Shown: positions 24,275 to 38,846 of the stretch, in pieces
Numbering within the stretch: the stretch's first letter is position 1
Layout of the letters: each line of letters begins with the position of its first letter
Source of the DNA: Mermis nigrescens
Lineage: Eukaryota > Nematoda > Enoplea > Mermithida > Mermithidae
Direction of reading: 5' to 3'
DNA length: 64,000 bases
Assembly (NCBI GenBank): GCA_036768485.1
Contig: JAVLUZ010000712.1
Coordinates: forward strand, 310,001-374,000
Position numbers and translations under genes: made by a program
Notes under the pieces: generated by a model
The model's database searches: none
What the model saw: the letters and a program-made list of their open reading frames with translations, nothing else
What the model was told of the DNA's origin: nothing

Positions 24275-27107
24275 TGTAGGTACGTATACGTTATCGTTAC
24301 TTTGTATTCAAGGACATTTAAGGGATAGGGTGCTCCCCATCGGCCCACCCATGACCCCATACATTTGGCAGGATAAAGAATAGAAAAGTAGGTATATTTT
24401 ATTTTTAGTCTGGTGCACGGTAACGAAACTCATCGCCTAATGTACATGCACCAGAAGGTCATCGATTACCGTGAATGGGCGGGCAAGCATTACATGGGCA
24501 TCAGCCTAATTTTGGAGGTCCGATCTGACCAAATTGTCAAAAATGGCACAAAAAATTCAATTCTGTGATCAATCGATTTTTGGATCCGCCGAACTCTGTG
24601 GGTCTATGAAGTCTAAGACCTCCTGCGTCTATTCTGGCAGCAATTAACATACCCGGAATGCCTAATTACTGTTACGGGGGAAATGGAGCCATCTTCATTG
24701 TAAACATCGGTTTCTGTAGTCTTTCACGAAACTGCATGAAAATCAGTTTTTTGCGTTCGAGGTAATTGCTGCAAAATCAGTTTTTAGGCAGCCTACTGTA
24801 AGTTTTGTATAGCAAGGCTTCGCTAATCGATTGCTGTGCAAAAAATCGCGATTCGTGCTTCAGTTTAAACCGCTTTTTTAATCAATTTACGTTGCTACAA
24901 AAATTGTGATCCGTGCGCTTTGACATAATTTTTTCAAGCTCAGCGTGATACTGCTTTCTAAAACTAATAATTGTCTTGGTGAACTGGAAACATTTTTTGC
25001 TCAAAAAATATGGCTGTCTGCATGCGGCGACTAAAAATGATTTTATCGATTTTTCTTCAGTCATTTAGCAAAGATTCTGAAAATGTTCGATTGTTATCTC
25101 ACTTCAGTTAATTAATAGATAATCGCATCCTTTTTGGGTAGTTGCATGTATTGTAACTCCGTTTCCAGCGGGTTATTATTATCCCTTTTGTTTCGTCGAC
25201 TTATTTTCCTGAATAATTATGTTGATAGTCGGCAGGATAAACACTAGCAAAATTATCTTTTCAGTAAATTTTGTGCTTGAAAGTTAATTTTCGTTTCACA
25301 GCAAAGTGTACATAAGTGAGGCGGCACACGCTCATCGAGCTCCGAGCTCTTTTTGTGCTCGAACCCATAGGTTTGATGCTTAATCTCTAGATGAAGTGTC
25401 ACAATTTCTTTTTGGTTGAGCACTGGTTCGGCTCGCGGAAGCGACCCAACACTTGCCAGTGGCAGCACTTAAGTTGCCCAGTAGGACTCAACATAATTAA
25501 TGCTTGATTAAGTTTGAATGCTGTATGTGCATATGCATGTGTACCATTTTTGTTACAGCATTTATCTGTAAAGTCACTTGTTTACCGTGCGACTAATATC
25601 TTATGTCGTGCTATTTTCTTTACTTCGACGAGCGTATAAGTGTCGCCTCACTTACATTATGCACTATGCAGGCAGTTATTTCATTAAAATTGATTTCGGT
25701 TAAGTTATGGTGCATATTTTATGTCGAAAAGCATCTCTAGGTTAGCACATTCTTAGATTCATGAAATTTTGCTGTCTGTTGAATATACTGTTGTAAATCT
25801 TTTTGTAAATTTTTTTCAGCTTATTCTTGAAAGCGAATGAAATTGGCGGCAAGAATTGGCCGAGAAGCTTATTATTGGAGGCCTTCAGTCTGTTTAACAT
25901 AAGTTCGGACGGGAATTTTTAAGAATTTTTATGGACAGTAGCTGACAGATTACGATAATATATTGCAGTGATCGCGCCTGTCAGCTTATTTTCGGTTGTA
26001 CATACCTACCTGTAGTCCGTTTCACACAACTTCGGTCATAAATTTTAAAACTGTATCTCCGATAATAAGCTGACAGATTGCGATTATAGCATTGATCTGA
26101 TATAATTAATAATCGCAACCCTCGGCTTACTGTTGTTGAAAATTCTTAGAATTTATGCACTAAGTTATGTGAAACAGAACCATAATAGTTATTATATGCC
26201 CAAACTTCCGTTGCAACAGATTTAATTTCGTTTAGCGCCTAAAATTACTATCCTCACAAATCGCTTTGCTGAACAGAAATTCTATAGTTTGTTTCACGGA
26301 ACCTTGTGCATGGGTCACAATTTGTGAGTCAATAATTATCGATTACAGAAGCTCTCTGAATTAAAGATACTTTGCATAGTGATTTATAAGCGTATGAAGT
26401 TTTATTTTGCAAGTCTATATTACAGAGCTGCCTAGAAAACCGCTTTGCAGCTGCTCGCCTGAACGCTGTAAAATGATTTCCATGCGTAAGATTTCGTAAA
26501 ATAAAGCACATAAGATTAAAGAGGTTTGTTTCGAATTGCATCTCAGCTCAGTTTAATTTTTTAAGGTTTACTGTAGCTACGTCAATCAGCGCTGCAATCT
26601 ATTCTACCGAAAAGAGAAGGCATCGTCTCGTTCACGCACTTGATTGAAACTGAAAGTTTACTTTCTGGCTTGCTTGTTTGCTGACGAATCGGATAATTAT
26701 ATCTTCGTCGATTAGGGCAAACTTCTCAGGGTACTACGTTTGCATTGCAACGAGTGGAAAGTAATTCGCTCCCACTTCTGGACTTGTTCGTCGAAAACGT
26801 TCAATAGACATGCCTGGTGAAACAGCGAGGTTAGAGCTACAATGCTGAAAAATATTTCGGCGGAATAAATGATACCTACTGCAAAAATGTTGGTTGTCGA
26901 GAAAAACTTGTTTTTCTGACGAATTGACAAATTCCAGGATGTCTTGAAAACGTCAGTCTTTTGCTGGCGCTATTGGCGTAGCCAGTGTTGGGGAATTCCC
27001 CTTCCTTGTGTAAATGTCAACATGTTCAAGAACTGAGCAATATGGATGCATGATGCTGTTCTGCGACGTAGAATCCAAACTTATTTTGGCAGTTTTTATT
27101 GTTTATT
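24275..27107. other. Intergenic region with scattered repeats
   Basis: A family F copy lies at about 24483-24620. About 25884-26184 holds two adjacent family M copies. The stretch 24620-25880 and 26185-26950 shows no recognisable gene or repeat. From about 26962 the host repeat G begins (TGGCGTAGCCAGTG..., AAGAACTGAGCAATATGG), paralogous to 46455-46745. Confidence 0.5.
26011..26184. mobile_element. Family M MITE
   Basis: Left end TGTAGTCCGTTTCACACAAC, right end AAGTTATGTGAAACAGAACC; the interior (AGCTGACAGATTGCGATTAT, TAATCGCAACCCTCG) matches the copy at 14675-14844. A 5'-only fragment precedes it at about 25884. Confidence 0.62.
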
Positions 27108-27382
27108 CAGGCCCGTATCCAGGATTTTGTCTCGGAGTGGGGCACGATCGAAATTGCTAAGATATATCGATGCAAAATACGCTTAAGATTGTATTTAGAC
27201 TAATAATGGGGTGTTTGAACCGCGCGCTTGGGACTATATAGACTAATTATAATTGAAAAATTTTGAAATTTTTTGCGATTTTTGGCTAAAAACGCTAGCG
27301 GGGTGATGCGGAAAGCATTCTCACCTCTCATTTCAAGTGGAGGAGCACGTGCCCCCCTATTCCCCGCCTTGATACGGGCCTG
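27108..27382. mobile_element. 275-bp hAT-type MITE (CAGGCCCGTATC family)
   Basis: Left TIR CAGGCCCGTATCC, right TIR GATACGGGCCTG. Flanking octamers TGTTTATT and CGTTTAAT match at 6 of 8. A paralogous host repeat at 46608-46626 reads through the same point without an insertion, supporting the boundary. The interior is shared with 46102-46378. Confidence 0.8.
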
Positions 27383-27886
27383 CGTTTAATGCAGGAAAAT
27401 TTATATAAATTTGCGCTTTGTTCGCGTAATAAGCGTTTTTTCCGTCAAAAAACGCAAAAAAATTTAAAAAACTAATTGATTCAATCGCATAAATAGTGCA
27501 GGACTATGTGAAAAGCCAAAAAATCACGCCATTTAATGTCTCCAGGGCTGGCCGGGCTTGGTTTTTTTGGTTTTTTATGGTTTGAAAATCGGTCTTGTTT
27601 TTTGTCTTTCAAAACCGATGTTAAACAATATTGCAGGATGCGTATTTCATCATTTGTAAACACTCTTAGTTTCGTTTCGTTCGTTCGTTATCGTTTATAA
27701 ATATTGTCATCCTTTCGTTTGGACGTTGTTAATGATTGTTATTATTGTTCAAAATCGTAAACTGAAGTGAATCGTATTGCTTTCTGCCGACTTTGCTTGC
27801 TTACTGAACTATGTCAGTTAATTTTCCATAGCTAGCAGCAGCAAAAATGGAATGGGTGCTTCACCACTGGACGCGATTATCTTATC

Positions 27887-28462
27887 CTGGCCCGTATCCA
27901 GGATTTTATTTACAGGGGGCGAAAATTTTGAGGTCAAATATCTCAAGAACTATTAGGAGATGAGCAAAAATAAAGGCATTTTTGAACGTATCTCAACGAG
28001 CTCTATGCAATGGTAAAAAAATTACAAGAAACAATTAAAAAATTTTTACTCTATCCCGTACTTATATTGCACAAATCTATCGTTTAAACAATCTACACCA
28101 CTGATTCCTCATCATTCAAATGACGAATAATTTCCTAACTTCTGTCTTTGTCATTTACAAAGAAAAACAATACAGAAAATGCGCCGAAAAAATCTGACAT
28201 GTTCTACATGTCTAATTCAAATTTGAGCGGTTTTGGGCGGGCTAGAAGACAAAAACTATACATGGACGATAAATTCGGCGCGAAGCGCCGAAAAATTTTG
28301 AGTTTACTAGCTCAAAAGTACGCTGAAAACCTGTTTTGGTGGTGTTTTAGACTTACTTTAAGAATTTTTCATTTTCTTCCCTTGGGGACCCTTGTGATGT
28401 TTTAAAAATTATTTTTTATCCCTGGGGAGCCGGCCCCCTCGCCTCCCCTGAATACGGCCCTG
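27887..28462. mobile_element. 576-bp hAT-type element (CAGGCCCGTATC family, long form)
   Basis: Left end CTGGCCCGTATCCAGG (second base changed from the family consensus), right end GAATACGGCCCTG. TSD ATCTTATC (27879-27886) versus ATCTCATC (28463-28470), 7 of 8. It contains a consensus hairpin module at 28277. A 3'-truncated copy of the same body is at 50874-51395. Confidence 0.78.
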
Positions 28463-30422
28463 ATCTCATCCGATGACAAATTTCTTAGCCACGTTGAAGA
28501 AGCCGCTGAAGGCGACCTCGATTCAACTAGGACGTACGTGTAAAGGCTCGGAACATAGGGTGGTGGTCTCCGGCCGCTCTAAGGGGAGCGTGAATGACCT
28601 TCGATTTTTGGTCAAAAACGCCTGAAAACGGCGAAAAAACTCATTCAGGGTTAAATTTTTTGGCTTTGGGGGGAGCAGCCGACTTTGGGCGGGGGATCCC
28701 TCATCTTCCCTCTAACATGTATGGCACCCGCCCTTTTATACGGGTTTTTAGATGTAAGAATTTTTTTGGATTCATGCTTGCGAACATCTTGCTACGCCAA
28801 TGGCTGGTGTGTCATATGAATTAAAAACATTAATGCAGCTGAGCTCATGCCTGCACTAGTGCCTGCTTCGTACTTTCCCTAGGTTTTTGCGGGTGCACTG
28901 ATTTTGTTGAGGACATTTTCAATCTACAAAATTTTACGTAACTGTAAGTTAGTTGAATAAGCTAAGCATGATGAAAAGCGAGTTTTTCTAAGTAGGTATA
29001 AGTTTGCCTGCTTTGCATCTTTTAAAGATTGACGTGCAACTGATTTCCCGCGAATATCCTTGATCAAAAGAGGCGTATAACGCGATTTGGGTTTTTGTGA
29101 TGTTAAAATCTGAAAGTTTTATTGCTTATGTACAACTTTCATACGAAATATTCATTTTATATCGTCTATCATATAAAAACGGCAGATTAGGTTAGTTACT
29201 AGTTATCTGCTTCTAATTTTTGAGCAATATTGCAGTGTTTCAAATGACAAGAAAATATGTTTTAAGCTTTCATAGTAATTTTTTTGTATAAGGTTTCTTT
29301 GTATATGTACAAAGATGGTCCTCAATAGTCTTTGTACATTTTATACACGCAAATTTTGTGTACTATAATTTGGTACAATAGTGACTATAGTGTAAAACAG
29401 GGTTTTTCGATCTTTGCTAGTCTATTTTAGCTAATTTCTTGGTTTCTGACGCCAAAAATTAGTAAAAATTTTCTCTTAGCGGCGCGAAGTGCCGGAAAAT
29501 TATACTTTCTCTCTTTTCTAAATGCGAATTCTGCCATTATAAGGATATAAACGGCTAAAAAATTCGTTTTCTCCGAAAATTAGGGGTCAAAAATTTTCAG
29601 GCTTTGGGGCCGACTTTGGGTGAGGGGGATTTCGCCATCCCTTTCTTACATGTATGTATAGGACAATTACTCATTTCGGCGCGAAGCACCGAAAATTGTA
29701 GGGATTTTTACACTTTTCTACGTTTTTTTTCTTCTCAAAAATCTTTGTACGTGTATATACGAAGGCGGTCCCGAAGAGTCTTTGTTTATCGGGAAAAATC
29801 TCTGCCGATTAGAAAAAACCGTATTTCTAGTATTTATAATTATAGAAATTCTCGCACTTAGCGGAGATTAAATTTTTTAAATCTATGACAGGCCTTAAAC
29901 AACTCGTTTTAATAATCTCTAAGATCTTTGTGCGTTTAAATATTCGTTAAGTCATAAAGATACGAGAACATTTAGAAATTTTAGCGCTTCGAGCGAATTA
30001 TTTTTCTTGTGGAAGCTGTGTGAATTATGAACTTTCAAAAAATTAGCAATCAGCGTTTTATGTGCTGAAACTTTAAAAAATTTTGCGCTTCACTCAATTT
30101 TCTAAAAGCTTCGTAATTTGGCCTTGCCTATAAATAAATTCGCAGATATCATTTATCATGTAAGCATTCCTTCGGTTTTCCGGGTTTGAAAATCTCAAAA
30201 AAATTATCAAGCTTCGTGCTCATTGAGGTTTTGAAGCTTCAATTTTGGTGTGGAAGTTTGGTGTCCGGCGCAGTCACATTGTTATTTCGAGGCATGTACG
30301 TACATATGGTTTTTTAAAAAGTCAACTTCAAACATTAATTTAATTCTTAATTCGTTCGTTTTGACATTTTCATTCCCGTGTTATTCAGCATTAAGTTGGC
30401 CAAATCATCTTATTGTTTTTAG
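28463..30422. other. Region upstream of p23 exon 2; should contain p23 exon 1
   Basis: Family C copy at about 28543-28715. Family D copy at about 29285-29820 with two hairpin modules (29481, 29678). The p23 start-codon exon must end two bases into a codon, but no single ATG-to-GT candidate here or nearby is convincing. Confidence 0.5.
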
Positions 30423-30542
30423 CGCTACAGTACACGCACCTGTCGAATGGGCGCAAAGGAAGGATTTGCTGTATTTAAGTCTTCGAATGGAGGATGCAAA
30501 GTGTACAACAATGAGCATCACAGATGACAGACTTTCGATTAT
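30423..30542 (+). CDS. p23 exon 2
   Basis: Acceptor ATTGTTTTTAG, donor GTGAGT at 30543. It starts at the third base of a codon and encodes APVEWAQRKDLLYLSL and the next strand, ending RLSI plus two bases. Confidence 0.88.
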
Positions 30543-33500
30543 GTGAGTGCTTATGGCACCTAAAATGCATTCATGCAGAATAAGCCAATTTTAAATTCCT
30601 CCCTTTCATTTGGGCGGCAGATTAACAGTAAACGGTAGAAATAAGTCAGCTTTACATATTCAATAATAATTAATTGCTAATTGACTGTATTTTTTTACAT
30701 TCAATTAACAGTGAGAAATAACTTTACATGGTAATGACCACACATGGGCGTGGGTGTATGCAATGCAGCCCCCCAGAATTCAATTTTTGATAGTTTGTTA
30801 GCGATTTTTTGATGCCAATGGATAATGCTCAATGAGAAACGATGAAAAATGGTGTATTTCGACATACCGCCAATTTTAAGACCATTTTTTGACAAGTCAT
30901 TGTAATTTTTAAACTACTCTCTGGAGGTGTATATACCTAAGCGGCGTGTATTTTATAGCTAGTAGTAAATCACTTCCCTGTTAGTCGAATGAATCAGCTT
31001 GATTGAGTTGTGTAAACTGCCTTTCTATTACGTAATTTGGATTATGAGGCAAAACATTGCCTCAGGGGTACATTTTATTCGCTTTTAAACAATTTTTTAA
31101 TGAAAATGTCTTTAAAATTGGTCACTTCCTTACTTTCTGGCGAATTGTATTGTAATCAAGTCAGGTAAAATTTATTTAGGTTTCATTTGGGGAGGGATAA
31201 ATTTTAAAGTCCGAAAGCTTTAAAGGCGTTAGGTGGAAAGCGTGCAAAAATAATGGCCCTCCAATGCATAGCTCACACAATGAAGGAAAAATTTTAAGGA
31301 ATTTGTTAATCCCTTTCATTTTTAAATTGTAAAAGAAGTTTATTGCTTGAACTGGCGAGATGACTGATTTCTCAATAAGCAACCAAATTTTTAAATATTC
31401 GTTCTTATCAAGTCCTGGGAGTAGTACATATGCACTATGCATGTAACAGCTTAAAATTTTGACTGGGGGGGGGGGTTCCCGGCTAATTTAGGGGAGTGTA
31501 CTAATCTTTAATTTTTGGCCAAAATGGGCCAAAAAACACCTAAACACTAGCCAAAACTTTCAATTTTTTTCCAAAAATTGAAAGTCAAAAGTTTCTGGCT
31601 CTGTTTTGGATGGGGACGGCCGACTTTGGGTGGGGGATCTCTCATCCTCCCCCTTCTACATGTATGATATATACGCATGCTGTTAATATTTTAAATTGAA
31701 CAAATATACTCATTCTTCAGGGAATATAGTCCATCAAACTTAAAATATTCATTGTAAGTCTTGCTTTTTAGTCTGATTTATACGTTCACTCAGTTTATTT
31801 TTCAATTAAATTATGAATAATTTATTTATGTACTCAACAGAATAGAGAAAAATGAGTTTTCTCTCAGCATACATTGTTTTTCTTGTTCTTTAAATAACAC
31901 TCATGTGCGTTTGTACCTTTTTAAAAGATACCTGCTCTCAGTAAATGCGCACCATCATCAGGACGGTTTCTGCTTTTCTATTAAAATTTTCTAGACTTAC
32001 GATAGCCCTTATTTCGTTCCATTTGAGAATTTTCACAACTCTCTTTCCCCCAATCTGATGGTGTGACCCGAAATGTTGATCAAGTTTTTCAACCACCCGC
32101 CATATCTGCATCCTGAGTGATAGGACGCTACTTGCTTCTCTTCATCCGTATTCTCTCATACTCCTTCTATAAGTTCGAGACATGATTTATCTTGTTTCTC
32201 AGCTTTTATATCTCAAAATATGTAAATAAATAACATGTGAGATAACAGCAAGTCAGAAATTATTCCATGGGTAATAAGAAAATTGTTTTTAATTTAAAAA
32301 ATTTTAACTACTCCGAGCTTGAAGCAGAATTGGTGACGAGTAACATTACATACTGAGTCAAATCAATTATACGTCTGTTAGATCACTTAATTTTAATCTC
32401 TGTTTGTTTATCGGAACAGGCGGACCTGATAAAGCTCCATTCGAATGTAACATTGAATTTTACAAGCCTATCGATAGTGAGGTAAATTTATTTTTTATTT
32501 TATCTGAATGTGTGTAATATTTTAGTTTAATAGCCATGATGATCATACAGGATCATGGGGCTTCGGGGACCCCCAGAAAAATTTAAACCCCTTCCTTCGA
32601 ATTCGCGATATTTCAAAAGTTTTGTAGAAAAGGTTCTGCTTTAGACGGTTCTAGACATCTATTTGCGCAAAAGTTTCGAATTTTTAGCGCTTTGCGCCAT
32701 ATATACACTCATTTCTTGACCATATTATGTTCAATTTATTCAAATTTCTATGTTTTTATGCTCTAGAAGGATAGATCATAGTCAGAAATACCCCCAAGAT
32801 AACGATGTTTTTGACGCGTATCCACGATTTTTGAGCTCAAAAAGGCACTTTAAAATTTCAATTTCACTCTTCCTAGAATTCCTTTTATGCATGTCTGCTC
32901 ATGATATACTGTAAACACCGAACGACCGAACCCAAAAAACCTGCCCCGGTTCTGGAACCAACACACACAATCACACATATCGGTAAATGTCTGAGAACAA
33001 GGCATGTTAATACATTGGGAAACGTAGAAGTAATGAAGCACAAAGAATTGGTATTCTATACTCAATAATTTATCGCATTGTTTTTTAGATACTCGGGCAT
33101 GATGAAGCTAAGTTTTAAACAGGGAAAGTTTGACATATGCACACTGGGTTTTTGACGCGTACCCACTTTTGTTAGACCAAAAAAGGCACTTCAAAATCCC
33201 CCAGAATTCCCATGCTGTGCATGTATGGTCCCCCATCCCCCGTAAACCGGAAATTTTTTTCACCCCCACGCCGATGTTAAGCAGAAATTGATTTTCTTGG
33301 TCTTAGGTGATTTTTAACCGTTTTTGGCCAAAAATTGGAGGTATAACACTTCCCTATGAAGTCATTGGGGGCCCTCAAACAAAGTTTTAGAGCTGTTAAT
33401 GTATTCATTCAAGTCTACTTCGTATACGGCATACATAAGTCTGGGTATAGTGCTTTTAAAATATTGTCGAAAAACACCTTATGACTAAACTCTTTTTGCC

Positions 33501-36500
33501 GAATCAGCTCTATGTTTGCGTGCATGCGTACATGTAACGGCTCGAAATTTCGGTTGGGGTTCCCCGGCCATTTTTAGGATGGTGGGGTAAATGACCTCCA
33601 TTTTTTGGCCGAAAAACGCTCAAAACGGCCAAAAATTCGATTTTTGTCCAAAAAATGGGGACGGGTCGAAAATTGAGAGGTGTTCGACTTTGAGTGAAAG
33701 GATCCTTCCTCTTACATGTATGTGTGTATGACAATGCGCACGTTTAATTTAGTTCTACGGATGGTTTTTCTGGGTAGAGTTGTTTTTTTAGAAGGTGAGG
33801 CGCAATTCTCTGGATAGGAGCATTGAGTTTGTGATTCCCAAGAAGGAATCGGGTCCGTTTTGGCCGCGACTTCTCAAATCGAGCGTTAAGCAGCATTGGC
33901 TAAAAGTTGACTTCAACAAGTGGAAAGACGAAGAAGATGAATCTGATCCGGAAAACGCGTGGGACATGAATGCGGTATGATTAAGTTTTATTTTATAGGT
34001 TTTTATGCTTATTCGGCCACGCTTAAATTTTCCCTTTTTGGGCCGTCAGAAATTTTCATTTGTCACATGGATCATTTATTTTGTATATTAACCTGCTTTA
34101 TCCGGGATTGATCGACAAGTAATCTGATTGGCATATTTTTTAATTCGCTTTCTGCGTTTACAAGATGAATTTTGTGCTCCGCAATCAGTGATGGGAATGA
34201 AAATATTAAAATTGCCCTAAACACAATTTGGACGCTCTAGGTTTGCTCAATAACTTACCTTATTTATCGTTTAAAGTAATAATGAACGTGCTTAGACACA
34301 TGTACATACATAAAGGCTTTGTATTTTTGGTGGAGTTCGTCGGTCCTTTTTTCGGGAAACTAATATAAGATTGCTCTGTTCTTAGTCAAAATGGCAAAAA
34401 AGTACATGAAAATTGCTATAAACGTTATTTTTGGCCTTAAGTCAATAGAGGACAAAAAATCATATTTTTAGAAGATCAGAGAAAGGCCGACTTCGTTTAT
34501 GGGGATCTCCCTATCAATCAACTTCTCTTTTATATGTAATCTAGGTATATATGTGCTTAGATATATGATTAGTTGTCTTCTTAATTGCATACATACGAGC
34601 ACACATGAGCGTCCGCGTAGGTTACTGTAGACTCAGAATTCTATTTTTAGTAACATTTTTGACGATTAACCCCCTTCCCTAACCAGAATTTTCTTGGTTG
34701 CCCACGCCTCAGTGTTTTTTACTACAATTTCAAGGCAAGAAAATGTGCTCAATATCATTGTTTTGCATGTGATGCAAAGATAATATAAAAATATTTGCAT
34801 GTTTAGCATCAGTAAATGTTTTATTTAATTCAACTCCAAATGACTACCGAGTCTTATAAACCATGCAAGTACAATGTTTAACTTATCAGAGATTTAACAA
34901 ATGACATTCGTGCACGTACTTTTTTGTTACTGGATTATATTGAATGGCATATACCATGTGCACGCGGTCAGGGCCAGAGCCCTGCGCGGGCCGAAATTTT
35001 TGACCCGCTCCGCCAAGAAAGAAATAAAGCCCGCCCCGCCCCGCAGCTCCTTAGACCCGCCCCGCCAGTAATGTTACAAAAATTAGGCCCGCCCCGCAAA
35101 ATTTTTTCATGTACTCTATGTATCCACTTCAAGTCGAAAAGGAGCCAGAATGCAAGAAGATAGAGAACCGAACAATGAGTGATACAAAATTTTCAATGTA
35201 AATGAGTGCAATGCAATTTTGTAAATTGAATAAGAGCCTTTTGCACAACAAAAATTTAAAAAAAAAGAAAGGCCCGCCCCGCCAAAACTTTTAGAAAATA
35301 AAGCCCGCCCCGCCAGCGGCTTGACCATAGGTGGGCAGCACCGAAATTCTGGGGGTGAAAAATTTTTAAAGGTCAAAAAATGGTTTTAAAAGTGGTCGTA
35401 TGGCAATAAAACACCATTTTTCGACGTTTCTCATCAAGCTCTATCCAATGGCATCAAAAAATTGCTAAAAAAGCAAAAAAATTTCTGGGGGGGAGGTGCA
35501 TACCCCCCAAACCCCCCTCCCACGCCCATGTGTGCGTGTGACCCGCCCCGCAAAAAGTCCGCGCGGGCCTGCGGGGCGGGCCGACCCGTCTCGCGCAGGG
35601 CTCTGGTCAGGGCCATGGAATAAGCTGTAACATCAGATTTATACGAAATAATGGAATAAAAGTGTCTAAATGAATTAATTGAACAGTCTACTGCTCGATA
35701 AATAAGTAAATACACTTGAAATTACAGTTTTATACCTACGTCATTTGACGCTTTTTCATTATTCTACCAATTGCTTTTTGTCTAAAATGGCCTGAGGGAG
35801 GTATGCTTCTCAGTCGTGGTAGGGGGATACCCCATACCCCAAGTGAGCATGAATGGCATCTACCGATTAATGTTTTAATTATCAATTTGTGTTTATAAAG
35901 GTAATATACACCAGTATAGTCAATTATGTCACGGTTCGAAATTTAGGGAGAGGGTTTCCGGTCATTTTCAAGGAGGGGGAATGACTTTAATTTTTAGCCG
36001 AAAATCGTCTAAAAACGGCCAGAAAATTATATTTTTTCCAACTAGCTTTGGTGGATGGAGGGGAAGACCAAGTTTGGGTGCGGGACCCCCATCCCCCACT
36101 CACATGTATATATCTTTACAGTGGACTATACTAGAAAAAGTTTAGAAATTTGTGGCCAACTGGAACCTGTGGTCTACGTTTGTAAACTCACGATGTGGCT
36201 TAAAATGTCTTCTGTTTTAGATGATGGACAAAATGGGCGGTATGTCAGGCGGCAGATCAGATTTTGATTTCGTAAGTTTTCAATGCAGTCAGTGTTGTTC
36301 TTTTTAATTGTATTATTGGTCTCACTGTGCACAGCGTGTTGCTTTCATACGTGGGCAGCAAGAAAATTCTGGGGGATGCAAGATTTTTTGAAGGTCAAAA
36401 AATGGCCTTAAAAATGGTGGTATGGCGATAAAAACACCATTTCTCGACGTTTCTCATCGAGCACTATCCATTGGCATCAAAAAATTGCGGAAAAAACGAA

Positions 36501-38794
36501 AAAAAATTCAAAAATTGAATTTTTGGGGGGGGTATTTTCGTTTCTGGGGGCTGCATACCCCCCAAAGCCCCTATGCCCAGGTGTGGTTGCTTTGCTTTCG
36601 AGTGTTGTATAACAGCGATCGAATTAGCAGGCGTGCGGTTTCAATATTTTGTAATCTTCATTTTTAATCAATAGCGGAGGTCCGAGCATTTTAATAATAT
36701 CCTAATTAATGTTTATTTAGCTCCAAACGCGTGCATAATTTTTAACATGCATGTGCATTGCAGAGTAAAGCATATTTTGCAACTATCTTTTTTAAATTAA
36801 ACTTTTCATGTTTTACAAAAAATTTATAATTGTGCATATTGATTTTCAGGACGATGACAACGAAAGCGATAACGCTGGTAAGAAATCCTTGCCCTTAACG
36901 TATTTGCGTATTATTTTTAGTGCAGTAGCCGATATGAGATTGAGATTGTTTATTGCATGCTAATGTGACACCTTTTTTGTAAAAGATCGTTTAATCAGGT
37001 AAATGTTTGAAATTCAGTTCAAAAATCTTAAACTTTACAAATTTGTGAATATACTTTTAAAAAGCTTTGCTTCTTTCTTATAAACCCGTATTTAGGATTC
37101 GTTCAAAAGAGGGGGGTAGACTCAAGATATATGGTTTGCATCTCGGGAATCGCATTAGAATATCAGTAAAAGCCGCACTTTTTTGACGATTCTTAACAAG
37201 CTTTATACTATATTCATTGAGTGCGTAATTTTTTTAGAAAAGTCTTTAAGGCTGCTAAAACATACATTCACGTAGGTGTTGAAATGAGGAGTACTACTCA
37301 TTTCACCCTGAAGGGTCTAACAGACAGGTAAAGTCCGGCGATTTTAAACTTGCACAGGTTTTCAGCATATTTTTTGAGGACAAAGGCATTGTTAACGTTG
37401 GAATTTTCCCGGCAATCGGTTTAATAAAAATTGTGTCATAATGATCTAAAAAATCAAATACCTCTGCCAAATGGATCGATTTCTTCCTTTTTATCCTCAG
37501 AAGCTACATGTACAATTCAGTCAAAATAGGCTAAGAATGCTATAAGATGCTACAAAAAAAGCGTGCGCATTAAATTTACACTAGTCTCGAATTCTATGAT
37601 TTCACTTAGCCTCTCAGCCAAATCAGATCTAAGTGTGACAAGTTTCCTTTTCGGTTGCGCCTGAGGGAAAATTGTGGGGAATACTTCACGTATGGCGCCC
37701 GAAAACTTTAGCTTTTTTTAAGAAAAAGATGCGATTTTTCTATCTTGTATCACCTTGCTATAAAACTAAATACATTAGCTCGCTTATATATGAGTTTAAA
37801 CACGTGGGCGTGGGAAAAATTGCGTCATTCTTCGGCCTTTCCCTTCGCGCTCTATTGTTTGGCGTCTGGAAATGGAAAAATTTAAAATTTTTACTCTGTG
37901 GTCTGCAGCTGTTTTCAATACTTCAATACTGATCATATAAACCTTTCTCACTCACACCTTTAATTTTTGGGCAAAAACGGCCGTAAAACTAAAAAACGGC
38001 TTAAAAATCTGAGGGGGTCAAAAATTTTCTGGCTTTGGAGGTATGGGGGGAGCCGACTTTGGATAGTAAATCCTTCCACCTCCCTCCTGTTACATGTACG
38101 ATTCTGACCTTTCTCACCATATTTTAAACCTTAGCACTGTTTTTTTTGTACGAGACAAAGATTTTGAGGCTCGTACAAAGATTTTCGGAGCCATCTTTGT
38201 ACAATGTACAAAGACTTTTTGGGGCAAAGTAATAGTAACTTTAACACTTTTTTTGTGTATTTTTTAGCAAAATTTCAAAATTTCAGGCGCTTCGCGCCGA
38301 ATATCATAATTACATTGTATTTAGCTCCAAGCGCTGGCATTGAATACTCTAAAATCTATCCTTAAGCATCTTTGTACCGATTTAAGCATCTTTTACATCT
38401 ATTTCTACTGTTTTATATAGATTTTATGCAGAAAAAAGAACTATTAAACATCTTTGCACTGTTTTCTGCCGTTTGAAGATAAAATTGACTCTTTTATCTT
38501 TGCGTTGCATTTAATTCATGAGCAAATTGGTGTCTATTATGAGATTCTCTCAGCACATTGCAGTCGCTTTATTATTTATAATTGTGTAATACAAGTTATT
38601 TTAACTTACTTAGTCGAATTTCATGTGTAATTTCAACCTAAGACTCATGAAAATTTTGGCGTTTCGGGCCGAACTAATATAACCAGCGGGATTTCGGACT
38701 AAGTTACACCTTTTGCGAAGCGTATGGGTCACAGATAAGAATCTAGTAGTATGTAAAAATGTGTACATTCAATAGCATATCTATACGTTATATT

Positions 38795-38846
<52 letters not shown>

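Larger units (their letters stand above)
33975..36220 (+). other. p23 intron with nested transposons
   Basis: Family C copies at about 34312-34545 and 35930-36110 flank a 631-bp hAT-type element (34975-35605) that itself holds a family B insertion. Confidence 0.65.
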
